A stretch of 64,000 nt of DNA from Aliiroseovarius halocynthiae (GTDB lineage Bacteria > Pseudomonadota > Alphaproteobacteria > Rhodobacterales > Rhodobacteraceae): contig NZ_ML660019.1 in assembly GCF_007004645.1 (NCBI RefSeq), forward strand, positions 578,437 through 642,436, written 5' to 3'. The notes below the pieces were generated by a model that was not told where the DNA came from, did not search any database, and was given only the letters and a program-made list of their open reading frames with translations. Position numbers and translations under genes: made by a program. Numbering within the stretch: position 1 is the first letter of the stretch; each line of letters begins with the position of its first letter. Of the stretch, positions 7,268-16,174 are shown one piece after another.

Positions 7268-9064
7268 ATGGCAAGACAGGCAGGGGCGTCCAGCGTCGAG
7301 ATGGACGAGCGCGAGAAATCCAAACGTATCGGAGCATTGTCGGGTCTGTGGCCGTTCATGCGCCCTTATCGCGCCTGGATCTTCGCCGCCCTCATCGCCT
7401 TGGTGTTTACCGCCGGGATTTCGTTGATCCTGCCCATCGCGGTGCGCCGCGTGGTTGATGGCTTCGGTGAAGCGACGCCGCAGCTTCTGGACAAGTATTT
7501 CCTTGCAGCCCTCGCTGTTGCGTCGCTGCTCGCATTGGGGACTGGGCTTCGCTATTATCTTGTCACCCGATTGGGTGAACGGATCGTGTCAGATATCCGC
7601 AAAGCGGTGTTTGATCGTGTCGTCGGGATGAGCCCCGCTTTCTATGAAAATATTATGACCGGAGAGGTGCTGTCGCGCATCACAACCGACACGACGCTGA
7701 TCCTGTCTGTGATCGGTTCGTCCGTTTCTGTCGCGTTGCGCAACGTGTTTATCTTTATCGGTGGGCTGATCCTGATGTTATTCACTTCGGCCAAGCTGAC
7801 CGGGTTGGTGCTGCTGATCGTGCCCGCTGTGATCGTGCCAATCGTCGTGCTGGGCCGCCGTCTTCGTGTGCTGGGGCGCGAAAATCAGGAATGGATCGCC
7901 AAAAGCTCGGGCAACGCGTCCGAGGCGCTTTCGTCTGTGCAAACCGTGCAGGCTTTCACCCACGAAAACCTTAGCCGCAGCGAGTTTTCCTGTCTGACCG
8001 AGGAAAGCTTTTTGTCCGCCAAACGGCGCATCCTGACGCGTGCAATCATGACAGTGATCGTGATATCACTGATTTTCTCGGGTGTGGTCGGCGTCTTGTG
8101 GATCGGCATGCGCGATGTGACGGCGGGCGAGGTCTCGATTGGGGCGCTGGTGCAATTTGTCATATATTCGGTGATGGTGGCAGGCGCAGTTGGCGCGCTG
8201 TCTGAGATCTGGAGCGAAATTCAGCGCGCAGCAGGGGCCACGGAACGTCTGGTCGAGCTTTTGAACGCCGAAGATCAGGTCAATGACCCCGCACAGCCCA
8301 CGGCGATCACATCACGCCCGACCGGTGCGCTGGCATTTGAAGACGTCACATTCCACTATCCTGCACGCCCCAGCCAGGCGGCGCTTGAAGGCATCACCTT
8401 AAATGTCACCGCGGGCGAAACCGTCGCACTTGTCGGTCCTTCGGGCGCGGGTAAAACCACAATCATTCAGTTGATCCAGCGTTTCTATGATCCCGAAAGC
8501 GGGGCGGTGAAGCTGGATGGTGTCGATCTGCGCGACATGCGCCGCGATGACTTCCGCAAGCACGTGGCGCTGGTCCCGCAGGACGCGGTGATCTTTGCCG
8601 CCTCAGCGCGCGACAATATCCGCTTTGGCCGTCCTGATGCGACGGATGCGGAAGTGGAAGCTGCTGCCAAAGCCGCCGCTGCACACGACTTCCTGTCGCG
8701 CCTGCCCGAAGGCTATGACACCTATGTGGGTGAACGCGGCGTGATGCTGTCGGGCGGTCAAAAGCAGCGGATCGCCATTGCGCGCGCGATCCTGCGCGAC
8801 GCGCCGATTTTGCTGTTGGACGAGGCGACGTCGGCCCTTGATGCGGAAAGCGAACGTCTGGTGCAAGGCGCGGTAGATGAGCTGGCCCAAGGCCGCACGA
8901 CCCTGATCGTGGCGCACCGGTTGGCGACTGTGAAGAAAGCCGACCGTATCGTTGTCTTCGATGAAGGCCGGATCGTCGCGCAGGGCACCCATGACGAGCT
9001 TGTGGCGCAAGACGGCCTATATGCTCGTCTGGCGCGGTTGCAGTTCACCGAAGGACAGATCTAA
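7268..9064 (+). CDS. ABC exporter, fused TM and ATPase domains (ABCB/MsbA-like)
   Basis: A 598-residue half-transporter. The start at 7268 (MARQAGASSVEMDEREKSKR) is preceded by AAAGGAG 8 bases upstream; the frame is open further upstream without need. Residues about 35-320 hold six membrane helices. The ATPase domain has Walker A GPSGAGKTT, signature LSGGQKQRIAIARAIL, Walker B ILLLDEATSALD and H-loop AHRLATV. It would work as a homodimer in the inner membrane, exporting a lipid or hydrophobic compound. The substrate is not identifiable. Neighbours are not obviously related. Confidence 0.92.
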   Translation: MARQAGASSVEMDEREKSKRIGALSGLWPFMRPYRAWIFAALIALVFTAGISLILPIAVRRVVDGFGEATPQLLDKYFLAALAVASLLALGTGLRYYLVTRLGERIVSDIRKAVFDRVVGMSPAFYENIMTGEVLSRITTDTTLILSVIGSSVSVALRNVFIFIGGLILMLFTSAKLTGLVLLIVPAVIVPIVVLGRRLRVLGRENQEWIAKSSGNASEALSSVQTVQAFTHENLSRSEFSCLTEESFLSAKRRILTRAIMTVIVISLIFSGVVGVLWIGMRDVTAGEVSIGALVQFVIYSVMVAGAVGALSEIWSEIQRAAGATERLVELLNAEDQVNDPAQPTAITSRPTGALAFEDVTFHYPARPSQAALEGITLNVTAGETVALVGPSGAGKTTIIQLIQRFYDPESGAVKLDGVDLRDMRRDDFRKHVALVPQDAVIFAASARDNIRFGRPDATDAEVEAAAKAAAAHDFLSRLPEGYDTYVGERGVMLSGGQKQRIAIARAILRDAPILLLDEATSALDAESERLVQGAVDELAQGRTTLIVAHRLATVKKADRIVVFDEGRIVAQGTHDELVAQDGLYARLARLQFTEGQI

Positions 9065-9091
9065 AGCCACTTGCTTCGACTTTCATGGCGC

Positions 9092-9123
9092 TTACCTTCC
9101 GTAAACGTAAATTCCACGTCACG
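9092..9123 (+). promoter_or_regulatory. possible operator upstream of acyl-CoA synthetase
   Basis: The 135-base gap before the synthetase gene holds inverted TTAC-N5-GTAA (9092-9104), followed by ACGTAA and a doubled CACGT/ACGT at 9115-9123. Fatty-acid and branched-chain catabolism regulators often use ACGT-rich inverted repeats, so this is a candidate site. The pattern is imperfect and could be chance. Confidence 0.2.
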
Positions 9124-9199
9124 TCAGACTTGCGAGAATGGACGTTTCAGATCATTCTCAGCTTCCAAACAGGCCTGAAATCGGGCGTAGGGAGGACGA

Positions 9200-11095
9200 A
9201 TGATGTATGAATTTGGATCGATGATCGATCGGGATGCTGTCGAAGCAGAAATGAGCTGGGAGGCGCGGGATAAACCCAAGACGCTTTACCAGATGATCGA
9301 GCGCACAGCGCGCGCTTTCCCGGATCGCCCTGCGGCCTCGTTCCAGATCACATCCGGCCCGACGGATCCCAAGGAAACTGTGACATGGCAACAGATGTTC
9401 GAACGTTCGTGTCAGGCTGCGAACATGTACCGTGCGCTGGGCATCGAAGAAAATGATGTGGTGGCCTTTCTGCTGCCGAACTCTAACGAAACGATCTATG
9501 CGCTGATGGGGGCAGGGATCGCCGGGATCGTAAACCCGATCAACCCGCTGTTGGATGCCGAACAGGTGGCGGGTATCCTGAAAGAAACCAATGCCAAGGT
9601 TCTGGTGACCTTGAAGGCTTTCCCGAAATCCGAAGTTGCCCAACTGGCGAACGAAGCCGTCGCAATGGCCCCGAACGTCAAGACGGTGCTTGAGATTGAC
9701 CTGAACAAGTATCTGAAGCCGCCGAAAAGCTGGATTGTACCGCTGATCCGCCCGAAGAACCCGGTGAAGCACAACGCAAAAGTGCTGGACTTTGTGACCG
9801 AGCTGAAGCGCCAGAACACCACCCTGGATTTCGAGGACAAGACAGACGATCGGGTCGCAGCGTATTTCCACACCGGCGGAACCACGGGCACGCCCAAGGT
9901 CGCGCAGCACAAGTATTCCGGCATGGTCTATAACGGTTGGCTGGGTGCAAACCTGCTGTTCAATGAAAAAGACGTGATCATGTGTCCGCTACCGCTGTTC
10001 CACGTCTTTGCGGTTCACGTGATTTGGATGGCCTGTCTGATGTCTGGTGCGCATTTTGTGCACCCAACGCCCGCAGGCTATCGCGGCGATGGCGTCTTTG
10101 ACAATTTCTGGAAGCTGATCGAACGCTATAAAGTTAGCTTTATGATCACGGTGCCCACTGCGATTTCCGCCCTGATGCAGCGTCCGGTCGATGCAGATGT
10201 CTCGTCCTTGAAAACTGCGTTCTCGGGGTCAGCACCGCTGCCCATCGAGCTTTATAACCGCTTTGTTGACGCGACCGGTGTGAATATCGTCGAAGGCTAT
10301 GGTCTGACGGAAGCCACCTGCCTGGTGTCCTGCAACCCGCCCACCGGCGCGAAGAAGGTGGGTTCGGTGGGCGTGCCGTTCCCCTACACAGATGTGAAAA
10401 TCCTGACCTGCGATGGGGATGGAAACGTGTCGAAAGAGCATGGCGTGGACGAGGTCGGCGAGATCTGCTTGTCCAACCCCGGTGTCTTTGCGGGCCATAC
10501 CTATACCGAAGCCGCCAAGAACCGCGATCTGTTCGCGCAAGGGACGCATTTGCGTACTGGAGATTTGGGGCGGCTGGATGAAGATGGATACCTGTGGATC
10601 ACCGGCCGGGCCAAGGATCTGATTATTCGTGGGGGCCACAACATTGACCCCGCAGAGATCGAAGAAGTTCTGGCTGGACACGAGGCCGTCGCCATGGTTG
10701 GCGCCATTGGTCAGCCTGACAGCTACGCGGGCGAATTGCCCTGTGCCTATGTCGAACTTGTGGGCGGTGCTCAGGTCACTACGGAAGAGCTGATGGTCTT
10801 TGCCAAAAGCCACATCCACGAGAAAGCTGCGTTGCCCAAGCATATCGAGATCTTGGACGAATTGCCCAAGACCGCTGTTGGGAAGGTGTTTAAGCCCGAC
10901 CTGCGCAAATCAGCAATTACTCGGATCTATAACAAAGCTTTGGCGGATGCAGGCCACGCTGCCCATGTGGCCGAGGTGCTGGACGACAAGAAACGTGGTC
11001 TGGTGGCCCGCCTGCAAGCCACGGGCGATGTGGACTATGATGCGGTCAAACATTGTCTGGGCGAATTCACGCGCCCATTTGAATGGATGGACTGA
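9200..11095 (+). CDS. acyl-CoA synthetase (AMP-forming ligase)
   Basis: A 631-residue member of the AMP-binding superfamily. Motifs: the P-loop-like YFHTGGTTGTPKVAQHKYSG (about residues 222-241), the acyl-adenylate motif VEGYGLTEATCL, RTGDLGRLDEDGYLWITGRAKDLIIRGG linking to the small C-terminal domain, and the catalytic Lys in TAVGKVFKPDL. It would activate a carboxylic acid to its CoA ester. The divergence from short FadD proteins and an extended C-terminal tail of about 50 residues leave chain length open. GGGAGG lies just upstream of the ATG pair; the first ATG is used here. Confidence 0.92.
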   Translation: MMYEFGSMIDRDAVEAEMSWEARDKPKTLYQMIERTARAFPDRPAASFQITSGPTDPKETVTWQQMFERSCQAANMYRALGIEENDVVAFLLPNSNETIYALMGAGIAGIVNPINPLLDAEQVAGILKETNAKVLVTLKAFPKSEVAQLANEAVAMAPNVKTVLEIDLNKYLKPPKSWIVPLIRPKNPVKHNAKVLDFVTELKRQNTTLDFEDKTDDRVAAYFHTGGTTGTPKVAQHKYSGMVYNGWLGANLLFNEKDVIMCPLPLFHVFAVHVIWMACLMSGAHFVHPTPAGYRGDGVFDNFWKLIERYKVSFMITVPTAISALMQRPVDADVSSLKTAFSGSAPLPIELYNRFVDATGVNIVEGYGLTEATCLVSCNPPTGAKKVGSVGVPFPYTDVKILTCDGDGNVSKEHGVDEVGEICLSNPGVFAGHTYTEAAKNRDLFAQGTHLRTGDLGRLDEDGYLWITGRAKDLIIRGGHNIDPAEIEEVLAGHEAVAMVGAIGQPDSYAGELPCAYVELVGGAQVTTEELMVFAKSHIHEKAALPKHIEILDELPKTAVGKVFKPDLRKSAITRIYNKALADAGHAAHVAEVLDDKKRGLVARLQATGDVDYDAVKHCLGEFTRPFEWMD

Positions 11096-11120
11096 TCCAC
11101 CGGATCACTTCAAAATGGGC

Positions 11121-11150
11121 GGCCATGGTGTGTAGTGTCATGGCCGTTCT
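11121..11150 (+). terminator. hairpin after acyl-CoA synthetase gene
   Basis: A 7-bp stem (GGCCATG 11121-11127, CATGGCC 11139-11145) with an 11-base loop, followed by a weak T-containing tail (GTTCTT). It sits 25 bases after the stop codon. Because the T-run is short, termination would be incomplete. Confidence 0.5.
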
Positions 11151-11891
11151 TGATGGATTTTGCTGCCATCATTTGCCGAGCGATGGATGAACAACATCAA
11201 AATCCAAGGCCCTTGACTTGTCGGCCATATAGGGCTGGTCGCAGCTGCCCAGAGGCACACGAAACTGCTATGGGTGTCGGTCAAAATGCCTTGTCTGTGT
11301 GTTTCTGACGGTTGGGTGAACAGAAACGCCAAGATCAGTGTGGAATCCCGGGGCGTCGACATTCTGACATTCCTTCTTCGTGGCAGCAAGCCACAGTCAA
11401 GGAAGCGAAGCGACCCTGTATACGGCCCGTTCGTTTGGGGAGCGTTTACTGGATCTATCATAGTGAGGTATCAGTTTGTTCTCCGCAGCGCGAACGACCA
11501 ACTTCGAGTATTGTAAGCATAGCGGATGGATTGCGCCGGTGTGTTCGGGCGGCATCGGGTCACCATTGCCTAGGTCTACTCGGGACCGGAAATGGCGGGC
11601 GATGTCGGTTGTGTGTGAAATTTCTGAGATGCAATTAAAGGCAGCCTCGCGCCCAAGCTGGCGTAAGCTTTGGGCGCGATGATTGACTGGAATACTCTTC
11701 ATGGCAGCAGTCTAGAAAAGCATTCCGCTGCTGGGGCCTCACACCTGCGGATGTCGCGGAAGGCGCCGATGAAGGAGAGATGAGCTCACAATCAATTCCC
11801 CTGGAACCTCTCGCGCGAAGCTGTCTTGCAGGTGTACTTAGACGTGTGCGAACACTAAAGTTAGGTGTTCCCCAAGATGATCGAGACAAAA
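11151..11891. other. gene-poor spacer, about 740 bases, no convincing gene
   Basis: Several overlapping open frames of 60-108 codons exist on both strands, but none has a good ribosome site, codon pattern or recognisable product. Composition looks less GC-rich than neighbouring genes. The stretch may be a decayed gene or an insertion scar; it leads into the LysR-EamA pair. No inverted terminal repeats or transposase remnants could be recognised by eye. Confidence 0.4.
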
Positions 11892-12779
11892 ATGGACAAA
11901 CTCTCTGTCATGAACGCCTTTCGCCGTATCGTTGAGCGAGGCAGCTTTGCGCGCGCTGCGGAAGATCTTGGGGTTTCGCCTGCACTTTTGAGCCGCGAAG
12001 TTAAGCTGCTTGAGGAAAGTCTGGGAGCCGTATTGCTCGCCCGCACGACACGTTCGATGTCGCTTACCGAAGCCGGGCAGCTCTACTACGACGAAGCGAC
12101 GGGCATTCTTGAGGGCGTGTCTCAGATGGAAACACGCATACGCGACGGGGCCGGGGCGGTTCGCGGTCATCTTAAAGTGAATGCCTCCAGTTCTTTCGGG
12201 CAGACGGTGATTGCACCTGTCCTGCCAAAATTTCTCGACACCTATCCTGACCTGCGCTTTTCACTGTCAATGGATGACCGGGTGGTCGACATGGTGGAAG
12301 GCGGATTTGATGTTTCGATCCGAATCCGTGCGGCCATGCCTGACTCTGCGCTTGTGGCGCGCAAGCTAGGCACGGTGCGGCAGCAGGTTTTTGCGGCTCC
12401 ATCCTACCTAGATCGCGTCGGAAGCTTGCACTCGCCGCAAGACATTCCGAACCACCGCATCATCGGCTTTCTGTTGGCAGATCACCTTGCGGCTTGGACT
12501 CTTCATGGTCAGTCTGAAACGGTGACCTTGGATCTCGACCCAACCATCCGGGTCGGTAACAGTCTTGTATTGCGCGATCTGTTGATCTCGGGACAAGGCA
12601 TCGGCACATTGCCAGACTTCGTTTCAAAGGATGCGGTCGCGCGTGGCGAGCTGGTTAGAGTGCTTCCCGACTGGGAACTGCCCGCACCTGAAATCTTTGC
12701 TGTGACATCCTCACGGCTCGGCATGGATAAAAAGGTAACGGCGTTTCTCGATCATCTGCGCATTATAATGCACCCCTAG
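11892..12779 (+). CDS. LysR family transcriptional regulator
   Basis: A 295-residue regulator if translation starts at ATG 11892 (MDKLSVMNAFRRIVERGSFA); an ATG at 11877 and a GTG at 11865 are in frame and cannot be excluded, since none has a strong Shine-Dalgarno sequence. The N-terminal winged helix-turn-helix (AAEDLGVSPALLSREVKLLE) is of the CrgA/PA-type LysR subgroup, followed by an effector-binding domain beginning GHLKVNASSSFGQTVIAPVL. It precedes, on the same strand, an EamA exporter, which may be its target. The effector is unknown. Confidence 0.9.
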   Translation: MDKLSVMNAFRRIVERGSFARAAEDLGVSPALLSREVKLLEESLGAVLLARTTRSMSLTEAGQLYYDEATGILEGVSQMETRIRDGAGAVRGHLKVNASSSFGQTVIAPVLPKFLDTYPDLRFSLSMDDRVVDMVEGGFDVSIRIRAAMPDSALVARKLGTVRQQVFAAPSYLDRVGSLHSPQDIPNHRIIGFLLADHLAAWTLHGQSETVTLDLDPTIRVGNSLVLRDLLISGQGIGTLPDFVSKDAVARGELVRVLPDWELPAPEIFAVTSSRLGMDKKVTAFLDHLRIIMHP

Positions 12780-12847
12780 TATTCCTTAATAGGCGTGAAG
12801 AGTGAAATTACTGCGGGCCGGTTAATCCCGGCGGCCACTTCTCCGAT

Positions 12848-12881
12848 CCTCTCAGGCAACAAAACCTTAAGCCCTGAGAGG
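12848..12881 (+). promoter_or_regulatory. hairpin overlapping a leader-ORF ribosome site
   Basis: CCTCTCAGG (12848-12856) pairs perfectly with CCTGAGAGG (12873-12881) across a 16-base loop. The 3' arm contains GAGAGG, which is the Shine-Dalgarno sequence for a small ORF starting at 12887. In the folded form that site would be hidden, which would allow control of translation. It could equally act as a protein operator. Confidence 0.4.
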
Positions 12882-12886
12882 TTCCT

Positions 12887-12952
12887 ATGACCCGTGTTCT
12901 TTACTGTTCCGGCTCCGAATATGTCTGCCCACTTGGCAATTGGGAGGTATGA
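12887..12952 (+). CDS. 21-residue leader ORF upstream of EamA exporter
   Basis: ATG at 12887 is preceded by GAGAGG 5 bases upstream; the frame encodes 21 residues (starts MTRVLYCSGSE, contains two Cys, ends NWEV) and stops with TGA at 12950-12952, 2 bases before the exporter ATG at 12955. The exporter Shine-Dalgarno sequence lies inside the last leader codons, the usual geometry for coupled translation. It may be a regulatory leader peptide or the stub of a former gene. No known leader peptide is recognised. Confidence 0.35.
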   Translation: MTRVLYCSGSEYVCPLGNWEV

Positions 12953-12954
12953 GA

Positions 12955-13854
12955 ATGTCTCGCATAGCCGATGTTGTTCTTACGGCGCTTGCGCCAGTGG
13001 TTTGGGGGAGCACTTACCTTGTCACGACTGAGACATTGCCTGCAGGCTATCCGGTAACCATCGCGGCGCTGCGGGCGTTTCCCGCGGGGCTGCTATTGTT
13101 GATGCTCACGCGGTGTCTTCCGCCACGCGTATGGCTTGGGCGCGTCTTCTTGCTTGGCAGCTTTAACTTTGCCTTGTTCTGGGTGCTATTGTTCGTCGCC
13201 GCCTACCGGCTTCCCGGTGGGGTCGCGGCGACACTTGGAGCGCTTCAAGCGATGATGGTCATTTTGATGGCGCGCGGTTGGCTTGGAACACCGATCAGAG
13301 CAGGAGCCGTTGCCGCGGCTGCCTTGGGCATCCTTGGCGTTGCATTGTTGTTGGTTGGGCCCGAAGCAGCGCTTGATCCCTTAGGCGTCGCCGCTGGTCT
13401 GGGCGGTGCGGGCTCCATGGCAGCCGGCACGGTGCTTAGCCGCAAATGGCAACCGCCGGTTTCAGCCCTTAGCTTCACCGCCTGGCAGCTGACCGCCGGG
13501 GGGCTGATATTGTTGCCGTTTGCACTGATGTTCGAGCCACCCTTGCCGCCGCTATCGGCGACCAGTGTCGCAGGACTGATCTGGCTGAGCCTTATCGGTG
13601 CGGCCGCATCCTATGTGCTTTGGTTCCGGGGCGTGGCCCGTATCGAACCCAGTGCTGTTTCCATGTTAGGCATGATGAGCCCGGTGACAGCGGTTCTGCT
13701 GGGCTGGGTGGTGTTGGGGCAATCGCTGTCGTTCTTGCAGGCGATTGGCGCGGTCATTGTTTTGGTCTCGGTCTGGGCAGGGCAGCGCGCGAACCGCCCC
13801 GGCGTCAATGCCACGATAGTGAAGCACACGAGCACACGCGCGCGAAACGCATAA
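12955..13854 (+). CDS. EamA/DMT family exporter
   Basis: A 299-residue integral membrane protein of the drug/metabolite transporter superfamily, with ten predicted helices in two EamA repeats (first repeat with ALAPVVWGSTYLVTTETLP, second with GAAASYVLWFRGVARIEPS). GGGAGG 7 bases upstream selects ATG 12955 over an ATG at 12949 and a TTG at 12940. Such carriers export amino acids or related metabolites; the substrate cannot be told. It lies downstream of LysR and of a leader ORF whose stop almost touches its start. Confidence 0.9.
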   Translation: MSRIADVVLTALAPVVWGSTYLVTTETLPAGYPVTIAALRAFPAGLLLLMLTRCLPPRVWLGRVFLLGSFNFALFWVLLFVAAYRLPGGVAATLGALQAMMVILMARGWLGTPIRAGAVAAAALGILGVALLLVGPEAALDPLGVAAGLGGAGSMAAGTVLSRKWQPPVSALSFTAWQLTAGGLILLPFALMFEPPLPPLSATSVAGLIWLSLIGAAASYVLWFRGVARIEPSAVSMLGMMSPVTAVLLGWVVLGQSLSFLQAIGAVIVLVSVWAGQRANRPGVNATIVKHTSTRARNA

Positions 13855-14033
13855 CGACCAGTGAAGAGATAGCCAACCTAGCTCCGACGCGCGACCTAGC
13901 TCGCGAAGCTGGGTTCGCTGAATTGCAGTATCTTGTAATCATCGCTACAGGGCTTGGTGCGGAACTTGGTCAACGCGCTGACGATCCTTGCAGAGACAGC
14001 CTTCTGCGTCAGGTTGCTTGCGCAATCGCGTGA
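13855..14033 (+). pseudogene. possible gene fragment after EamA exporter
   Basis: A frame ending with TGA at 14031-14033 encodes a protein-like run (LAREAGFAELQYLVIIATGL, then GAELGQRADD) of roughly 57 residues that has no start codon of its own and reads back into the exporter gene in another frame. It may be the 3' remnant of a lost gene. The family is not recognised, and a chance open frame is possible. Confidence 0.25.
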
Positions 14034-14088
14034 TACATCTCATGCCTTATGGGGCACACGGAATTGATGCCGCCACGGTCTGAGGGCG

Positions 14089-14610
14089 TTATCCCACTAT
14101 CAACTGCTTAAGCTGCAAGGCTTCGTGTTCGACCTCGTTCAAGCGGTGGCTAATGACATCCCCGATTGTCACCATACCAACCGGCCCCGCGTCGCCCATA
14201 ACTGGCATGTGGCGAAAGCGCCCGTCGCTCATCCGTTTCAGAACCGAAACGAGCCCGTCTTCGGCGCTGCAGGTTTCGACCTCTTTGGTCATGACGTCCT
14301 GAACAAGCTGCGGCAGGGTTTGGCCTGGCGTATCCGCCAATTTTCGCACAATGTCGCGTTCTGACAGGATCCCGCACAGCGCGCCGGCCTCATCCGTAAC
14401 GACCAAAGCACCGATTCGTTCATCCCGAAGCACCTCGACGGCACGCCCAAGTGTTTCGCCGGGGCGAATAGCAATCACAGCAGCGCCTTTGCGGCTCAGG
14501 ATATCTCCTACAACGGCAGACTTGGTCTTGAGATTGCTGGTCGGATCCTGGCTATGGCTTTGCGATCCTTCGCGATCTTTCCGCATGGGGGCCTGATACG
14601 ACGTGGGCAT
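14089..14610 (-). CDS. CBS-domain pair protein
   Basis: A 173-residue protein starting at ATG 14610, chosen because GGGAGGAG lies 7-8 bases upstream. After a polar N-terminal tail of about 40 residues come two CBS motifs: VIAIRPGETLGRAVEVLRDERIGALVV...GILSERDIVRKLAD and VETCSAEDGLVSVLKRMSDG...GMVTIGDVISHRL. Such stand-alone pairs bind adenosine nucleotides and sense energy state, acting on partner proteins. It is divergent from a small membrane protein gene. Confidence 0.9.
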   Translation of the reverse strand: MPTSYQAPMRKDREGSQSHSQDPTSNLKTKSAVVGDILSRKGAAVIAIRPGETLGRAVEVLRDERIGALVVTDEAGALCGILSERDIVRKLADTPGQTLPQLVQDVMTKEVETCSAEDGLVSVLKRMSDGRFRHMPVMGDAGPVGMVTIGDVISHRLNEVEHEALQLKQLIVG

Positions 14611-14689
14611 GAATGCTCTCCTCCCTGAACTGTTTGCTGTAGGCGCGTATAGGTAGCATAACCCAGCAATCGCATTCAGGAGACAAAAA

Positions 14690-14875
14690 ATGTCACAGCT
14701 CGCGCTTTCATCCCCGCTTGCCACGGTGATTTTCGTGTTGGCATGCTTTTGTGGGTATCAATATCGCCGGGTCTGGAAAGCAGAAGGCCCACGCTATTTG
14801 CTGTGGGCCTATGGGATATTGGCAGCCGCCGGGCTGTTGATTTTGGGCTTTGTCCCATTGTCGCCAGCAGGGTAG
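14690..14875 (+). CDS. small two-helix membrane protein
   Basis: A 61-residue protein (MSQLALSSPLATVIFVLACF start) with two hydrophobic segments, about residues 9-22 and 38-56, separated by a basic loop (QYRRVWKAEGPRY). CAGGAGAC lies 7 bases before the ATG. It is convergent with nqrM, only 10 bases apart. I do not recognise it; codon use and the ribosome site support a real gene. Confidence 0.6.
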   Translation: MSQLALSSPLATVIFVLACFCGYQYRRVWKAEGPRYLLWAYGILAAAGLLILGFVPLSPAG

Positions 14876-14885
14876 GGCGCGTGCC

Positions 14886-15125
14886 TTAGCTTTCGGCCTG
14901 TATGCTCTCCAGCATCTTGCGCTTGCGCGGGCATCCTTGCAGGCGGTCGCGCAGCGGGCTGTTGGGGTCAATTTCCTTGCTGCACACAAGGCATTGATCC
15001 GCGTCGCTGATCGCATTCAGGCCACCACAGCTGCCTTTGATGGTGCGCCCTGCCATGATCACGCCAAGCGCCATGCCCAGCATGATGATCAGCAAAACGC
15101 CAAAGGTCAGAAGAAAGGTGGCCAT
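14886..15125 (-). CDS. nqrM: Na+-NQR maturation factor NqrM
   Basis: A 79-residue protein with one N-terminal membrane helix (LLTFGVLLIIMLGMALGVIM) and the family's Cys pattern: GRTIKGSCGGL, then DQCLVC and LQGCPRKRK. NqrM (formerly DUF539) is needed to build an active Na+-pumping NADH:quinone reductase, probably by delivering iron to the Cys4 Fe site in NqrD/NqrE. It lies 17 bases downstream of apbE on the same strand and both face away from nqrABCDEF, unlike the Vibrio order in which they follow nqrF. Confidence 0.92.
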   Translation of the reverse strand: MATFLLTFGVLLIIMLGMALGVIMAGRTIKGSCGGLNAISDADQCLVCSKEIDPNSPLRDRLQGCPRKRKMLESIQAES

Positions 15126-15142
15126 GAGAATGCTCCGATTCG

Positions 15143-16174
15143 TTAGGCGGTCAGGCGGGTGAAGGCGTCGCTTGCGGACGACTTGAACTGCAGTGTCGAC
15201 GCTTCGGTATCACGCTCGACAAACAGCACAGCAACGTCATGGGCAGCCGCAATTTCCAGACCTCGTTCGCGGCCCAGAATCAGCATCGCGGTGGCCCATG
15301 CGTCAGCCATCATCGAATCCTCAGCCAGAACCGTGGCCGAGGCAGTGCGGTGCGTGATCGGCTGGCCGGTGGCCGGATCAATCACGTGCGAATAGCGCTG
15401 GCCGTCCTGTTCGAAATAGTTGCGGTAGTCGCCGGACGACGCCAGCCCCAGACCCGAGATGCCAACCACGTCAAAGACGCCGTTGTTCAGCGAAGCTGGG
15501 GTTTCGATGCCAATCTGCCAGGGTAGGCCATCGGGATTGCGGCCCGAAGCGTAAAGGTCGCCGCCGATCTCGACCATATAGTCGGTGATGCCCAGAGCTT
15601 CGAGCGCCTGACCCACGCGATCAGCGCCATAGCCTTTGCCGATGGCAGCCAGATAAACCTGTGCATCTGCTTGTTTTTTCTGAAGCGCGTCGGCGCCAAC
15701 GCTGATCGTGTTGTGGTGACCGACCGATGCCAAAGCGTTGTCAATTTCGGCCTGTGCGGGCATCGGGCGCTTGCCCGGCGCTCCAAAGCCCCACAGCTCG
15801 ATCAGTGGGCCCATTGTGGTGTCGAAGCGGCCTTCGCTTGCTGTATATACGGTGTCGGCTGCTTTCATCACATGCGCCAGTTCCGGCGAGACCTGAACCG
15901 GCGCCGTGTTGGCGGCTGCGTTGAAGCGCGAAATCTCGGAGTTGGGATCCCAGTTCGACATCTGCTGGTTTACTTCCGCCAGCGCGCCATTGATCGCAGA
16001 TTTCACATCCGCTTCGTTCGTGCTTTTCGACGAGTCGATGGCCACAACGTTATATGTGGTCCCCATCGTCAGGCCCGACAGGTTGAAGACACGAGCAGCG
16101 GATCCTTTGCAAGCGGCCAAGGCCAGCGGCATGAACAGGATGGAACGGCGTGAGAATTTGATCATGTCGGGCAC
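15143..16174 (-). CDS. apbE: FAD:protein FMN transferase ApbE
   Basis: A 343-residue lipoprotein starting at GTG 16174 (AGAGG 7 bases upstream); an ATG three codons later is possible. The signal has a lipobox (LALAAC, Cys about residue 22). The ApbE core shows MGTTYNVVA, SNWDPNSEISRFN, AIGKGYGADRVGQALEALG and the C-terminal SHVIDPATGQPI with TASATVLAEDSMMADAWATA. It links FMN covalently to Thr in NqrB and NqrC in the periplasm. It is divergently placed from nqrA, sharing a 190-base promoter region. Confidence 0.95.
   Translation of the reverse strand: MPDMIKFSRRSILFMPLALAACKGSAARVFNLSGLTMGTTYNVVAIDSSKSTNEADVKSAINGALAEVNQQMSNWDPNSEISRFNAAANTAPVQVSPELAHVMKAADTVYTASEGRFDTTMGPLIELWGFGAPGKRPMPAQAEIDNALASVGHHNTISVGADALQKKQADAQVYLAAIGKGYGADRVGQALEALGITDYMVEIGGDLYASGRNPDGLPWQIGIETPASLNNGVFDVVGISGLGLASSGDYRNYFEQDGQRYSHVIDPATGQPITHRTASATVLAEDSMMADAWATAMLILGRERGLEIAAAHDVAVLFVERDTEASTLQFKSSASDAFTRLTA

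Noticed and set aside
11312-11638. 108-codon plus-strand frame in the gene-poor spacer
   Set aside because: No ribosome site, overlaps other equally long frames, and the product resembles nothing known; kept only as spacer.
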